A stretch of DNA of 64,000 bases from Monosporascus cannonballus (taxonomy: Eukaryota > Ascomycota > Sordariomycetes > Xylariales), in the NCBI GenBank assembly GCA_004154925.1, contig QJNS01000145.1, forward strand, positions 1-64,000, in the 5' to 3' direction. The stretch's first letter is position 1. Every line of letters begins with the position of its first letter. The notes under the pieces are model-generated. The model was not told where the DNA came from. It ran no database searches and saw only the letters and a list, made by a program, of their open reading frames with translations. Below are positions 60,781-64,000 of this stretch, piece by piece. A program made the position numbers and the translations under genes.

Positions 60781-61856
60781 TTTCCTGAAAAATATTGAAA
60801 TGAGAGAGTAAGCCCTCTCGGATACCGTAAGCGAGATGGTTTAGTAGGAGATAGACGACGCTGCGGCGGGGTAGATCAATCCGGAGCCACTCGCACCGCA
60901 CCTCGCAGGGTTTCGAGCTTAGAAGGGCTGCCATGTGGATGCGACCTTGGACGAAGTGTGGTGTCCGTCAATTGCGCATGTACCTATCACTTCAGCGGCG
61001 CCCCGGCTTCTGCGCACCCCGTTTGAAAACATAGCCCTCCTTCCACAACGCTATAGTTCTTAGGTTGCGAGGTTTTGGACTTGCGCAAGCGACATTTGGG
61101 ATCCGCGCGGCTAGCTGAGACTTCCGCTCTCCCCTGAGCCAATAGGAGCTTGCTCAGTACCCGCTCAGGTTGTGGATAATGTACCCTCGCTGGCATTATT
61201 GCAGTTAGTGCTATTCTCGCCACCGTTTTTGTGATAGTAGGGCACGATGAGCTCACTGTTATCCTGTGTATTTACCATATAATTTATTAGGAGCGATGAA
61301 TAATTTTGGTGTTTGCCTAGTAGTTACTGGTCCCAGCACGAATAAGTCAGGGGTTCGAAATCATCTGATCTTTATTGTGTTAACCTTGATCACCTTTAAG
61401 TTGGGTCGTGAGATAACTTCTTACATCAGGCGATCAAACCGGTGGATTTCTAGATATATGGGGCTTGTATGCCACTAACTGCAATAATCTGCGTATATTT
61501 CCCATGCCAAATGACTGCGCTTGGTGCCATGCGTGTTGGTGCAAGGGACGAAGCCTGCAGCTTCTTGAGGGGAACCGTCCAGACAAAACAATGCCGAAAA
61601 CAAATAGTAAGATAAAACGAACGGCATGATTTAGCAATAAACGTAGGGTATCTGTGCGGAACCTGGATATCAATTGATATACGATCAAATTAGAGAAGAA
61701 GAAAACAACATAATATAGCCTTCTCATGCAACACAATACTCAGGGGTAAAAATTTACAGCTGATCCTGAACTTCCTACCCAGATTTTGTCTTGGACATTA
61801 GGCAGCTACGAGCCATCTTTTCCAAACACAGTCAAATCACTAAAGTTCTCAGCACC
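60781..61856. other. genic-composition region upstream of the membrane-protein gene
   Basis: Balanced composition starts abruptly near 60781. Open frames on both strands (for example minus 60987-61256 and minus 61434-61736) overlap each other and show no domain or motif, so none is annotated. The stretch probably contains the promoter of the downstream gene and perhaps a decayed gene. No TATA box stands out close to the ATG at 61857. Confidence 0.4.
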
Positions 61857-63194
61857 ATGGCACCTTCGACGACCAGAGTACTGCGCGCTATTAGCGCAGT
61901 GCCGTTCCTCCTTCTAGCGGCCTGGTCTTTTGGCGTGATGGACTTGGATAAAATGTCCTCGCATACTCAACCCATCGCCGAGTCCGGTGTGATCGAATGG
62001 GACGGCGGCAAGGTTGACATCATTGACCACTTCTACAACGTTGAGGTTCTTGATAGAATATGGCGCGGCGGTATGGCGACGTTCTCGACCTCTACCTTTG
62101 GCTACGACAGTGTCGCCTCCTGGCAAGTCTTCTCATTTCTTGTCGATGTCGGTTCCATATATGCCATCTGGATCTTGGAGTCATACCGTAGTGCGAACGC
62201 TTGGACGCCGATGTATTTGTATGTTTAACTCATGCATGGAAGCTTGCTCAAGATAAGCGCGGACAGACTACTGACTAGAATGTGGTTCAGCCCGGCTATC
62301 TTCACAGTAGCAGGACAGTTCTTAGGCATAGGCCCAGTGTCTGGCGTCTTCTACTTCCTGTGTATCGCTTTTGGTCCAACCTCTTCCGATCTAACCCGTT
62401 CTACTCAACGTCAAACCGTCTGGCATAAATGCAGCATACACTTCATTCTCATTATTCTTCTGCTCCATACCTCCGAGATCTTTGCCATGTTCCTGGCTCC
62501 TGATTTCGCCACGCGCCATTATTGGACTTGGGCCTGGCAACTGACCCCTCTATGGATTGGTGTTGCCAATTTTATATTTGACCAGGCGCTAAGCTTCCTG
62601 CGAGTGAAAAATTCGCTGTTTACCTCACCTGAACCTCCGCTTATAGCACTAGGCTTGTGTGAGACCCTGACATCACACACAGAAGCATATAACTGAAGAA
62701 GAACTGTTTTAAAGGTTGCCTGACCTCTAGAAGGTCCTAGCTAGAAAGTGAAGGTAGCGAACCCTCCTTTTATACACGTAAATACAGCTGTGGCTGAGAG
62801 GAAAAGGTACCAGGGGTGCATAAAGTAATCTCCGCTAGGGCTGATTGGCGTTGTTAGGTCTGACAGCTTGGTTTCCGGCAGCATCTGGCTCTATACTCTA
62901 CTATACGCCCCCTATCCACTATCAACTCTCTTTATACCCGAGGCCGAGGAGCAATTCGAATTTATTACCCATACACGAAGAGCCCTCCAGGCAGATGAGT
63001 TGGGCGTAGTTACCAGCAGCTTGCTATGGTTGGCCTGTTCGTTCTTCGACTTGTATGTTGCTGGCTTGCTAGAAAGCGAATGGCTTCTTTATGCTGGGTC
63101 GCTTCCGATCGTCATGCTCTGTTTAGGACCAGGCACAGCAATTGTAGTTGGATGGTATCTGAGAGAGAAGGCTTTGGCATCAGCTGAGAGATAG
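61857..63194 (+). CDS. polytopic membrane protein, three exons, function unknown
   Basis: Predicted 346-residue integral membrane protein. Exons: 61857-62218, 62291-62656, 62882-63194. Intron 1 (72 nt) has a CTGAC branch 17 nt before TTCAG; an alternative acceptor at 62278 is also in frame and adds four residues. Intron 2 (225 nt, GTGTGA donor) is long for this organism and less certain. The ATG sits in a good fungal context (agcaccATGG). Hydrophobic stretches near residues 9-27, 88-107, 120-146, 168-190, 204-222, 240-255, 284-302 and 311-333 suggest seven or eight transmembrane helices. A polar conserved-looking stretch (ILESYRSANAWTP) follows the second helix. Size and topology recall membrane proteins of fungal terpenoid clusters (AscF/MacJ-like cyclases or PaxA-like proteins), but this is a resemblance I cannot verify. 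No RIP damage is visible. Confidence 0.7.
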
Positions 63195-64000
63195 ACATTG
63201 GGGTCTCTTCTTGAGTACTTGCAGATTCTCTATGCCTGAGGGCCCCGGAGAGGGACGTACTGAATTGTTGTGAGGGATAAAATTGCGAACGAAGAGGTTG
63301 TGAAACGGTGTAGGGTGCAGGGACTTAGCATATAGGCTCGCGTGATCAGTTAGTCCGAGCCGCACATATATCTCTAGAGGTCCATTTTTGCTGGGCGCAA
63401 CCCCAAGCAGTTCAAGCAGCATCGGAGGTTTCAACACTATAATACATTGCTGCGTTGCCTTCATTACTTAACCGACGCGGCCAAAGTCGTGACAATTCGA
63501 CTTGTTCCGTACTGATCAGGACCGAATCGCCCTGTCCCAATTCAGTTGTTAGACTTCTTGGCTTCACTCTCAATCCAAACTAAAACACCGTACATGCTAT
63601 CCCTATGTAATAGCCACTAAAAAACTAAGACCATTTTATGTTGAAATGTATTAGCAGCCACGATCTAACTGGCTGGTCTATATCTACGGAATACAACAAG
63701 GAACTATAGGGGATAGGCTCCGGGATAGTGACCCTTTTCCAAACCTAGATGGCCGGTAGCTCTTTAAAACCAGTATGGCAACGAACGCCTGTAGCCAAAC
63801 TGTGAATAACCTCCAAGAGTGTATATCTCCTAGCCTGTTCCGCCCCAGAAACAAATTTCTTTACCATAATCATCCCAGCGGCAAATTGCAAGACCCCTTC
63901 CGCCATGCCCCCCAGAAGACGCAGGTGACCATTGTCCATATCGAAGCCATGAAGGCCACCAGTATCCCCGCTGGGAGATCCCTAATGACAAGCGGCACCG
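63195..64000. other. 3' flank and possible gene entering from the right edge
   Basis: Normal composition. The only suggestive coding signal is on the minus strand near 63740-64000. One frame gives a 64-residue ORF with ATG at 63939. A second frame, open to the window edge, contains a hydrophobic stretch (AGILVAFMASIWTMVTCVFW) like a membrane segment. They conflict, so I do not call a gene. The 94-codon minus frame at 63180-63464 has no features. Confidence 0.3.

Noticed and set aside
61340..61370. ggggttcgaaatc looked like the B-box of a tRNA
   Set aside because: No matching stems, anticodon arm or A-box at the right distance; it does not fold as a tRNA.
61791..61856. Upstream extension of the membrane protein from 61791
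   Set aside because: It would need a TTG start; the ATG at 61857 has a good context and begins just before the first membrane segment.
61914..62256. Alternative frames inside exon 1 of the membrane-protein gene
   Set aside because: They overlap the better supported spliced frame and contain no membrane segments or known motifs.
1..64000. CRISPR arrays, bacterial operons or phage modules
   Set aside because: No regularly spaced repeats or prokaryotic genes; introns, RIP and LTR elements show a fungal nuclear genome.

Overview
This window looks like nuclear DNA of a filamentous ascomycete (Pezizomycotina). The evidence is short GT-AG introns of 48-72 nt with CTAAC/CTGAC branch sites, fungal-type genes, and long stretches of extremely AT-rich, TA-rich sequence made of transposons degraded by C-to-T and G-to-A transitions on both strands. 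That is the signature of repeat-induced point mutation (RIP). I cannot name the species.

Most of the window (about 1-21640 and 24180-60780) is this transposon graveyard. One Ty3/Gypsy LTR family dominates. I could delimit four complete copies by paired LTRs and 5-bp target-site duplications: A (6499-13207, minus, TSD ATTTT), C (14054-20735, minus, TSD ATTAA), D (24608-31289, plus, much older, TSD TTAAT/TTAAC) and B (48401-55136, plus, TSD TTTTA). A fifth composite (36183-44011), a truncated pol relic (44012-47275), two GC-richer solo LTRs (32756-33151 and 37847-38274) and an older LTR relic (1692-2190) belong to the same or sister families. The internal order read from the sequence is Gag with coiled coil, CCHC zinc knuckle, protease-like segment, reverse transcriptase, RNase H, integrase and a C-terminal tail. 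An additional ORF lies antisense between integrase and the 3' LTR. A Tc1/mariner relic sits at the left end.

Three islands have normal base composition. The first (about 21640-23560) holds an apparently intact five-exon gene for a 160-residue ricin-B-type (beta-trefoil) lectin with a TATA box. The second (about 59650-59860) is a small unexplained island with a perfect hairpin. The third (60780-64000, right edge) holds a three-exon gene for a 346-residue polytopic membrane protein, possibly of the kind found in fungal secondary-metabolite clusters. These genes are not RIP-damaged although they border heavily mutated repeats.

The most interesting observations are: the antisense Gypsy ORF, whose ancestral cysteine spacing matches a Zn2Cys6 (Gal4-type) cluster followed by a charged helix; the polarity of RIP inside the LTRs (outer edges intact, inner edges mutated, in three independent elements); the escape of short solo LTRs from RIP; and the intact lectin gene inside an AT-rich isochore. 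I found no tRNA, rRNA or CRISPR array. All coordinates of degraded elements were assigned by eye.
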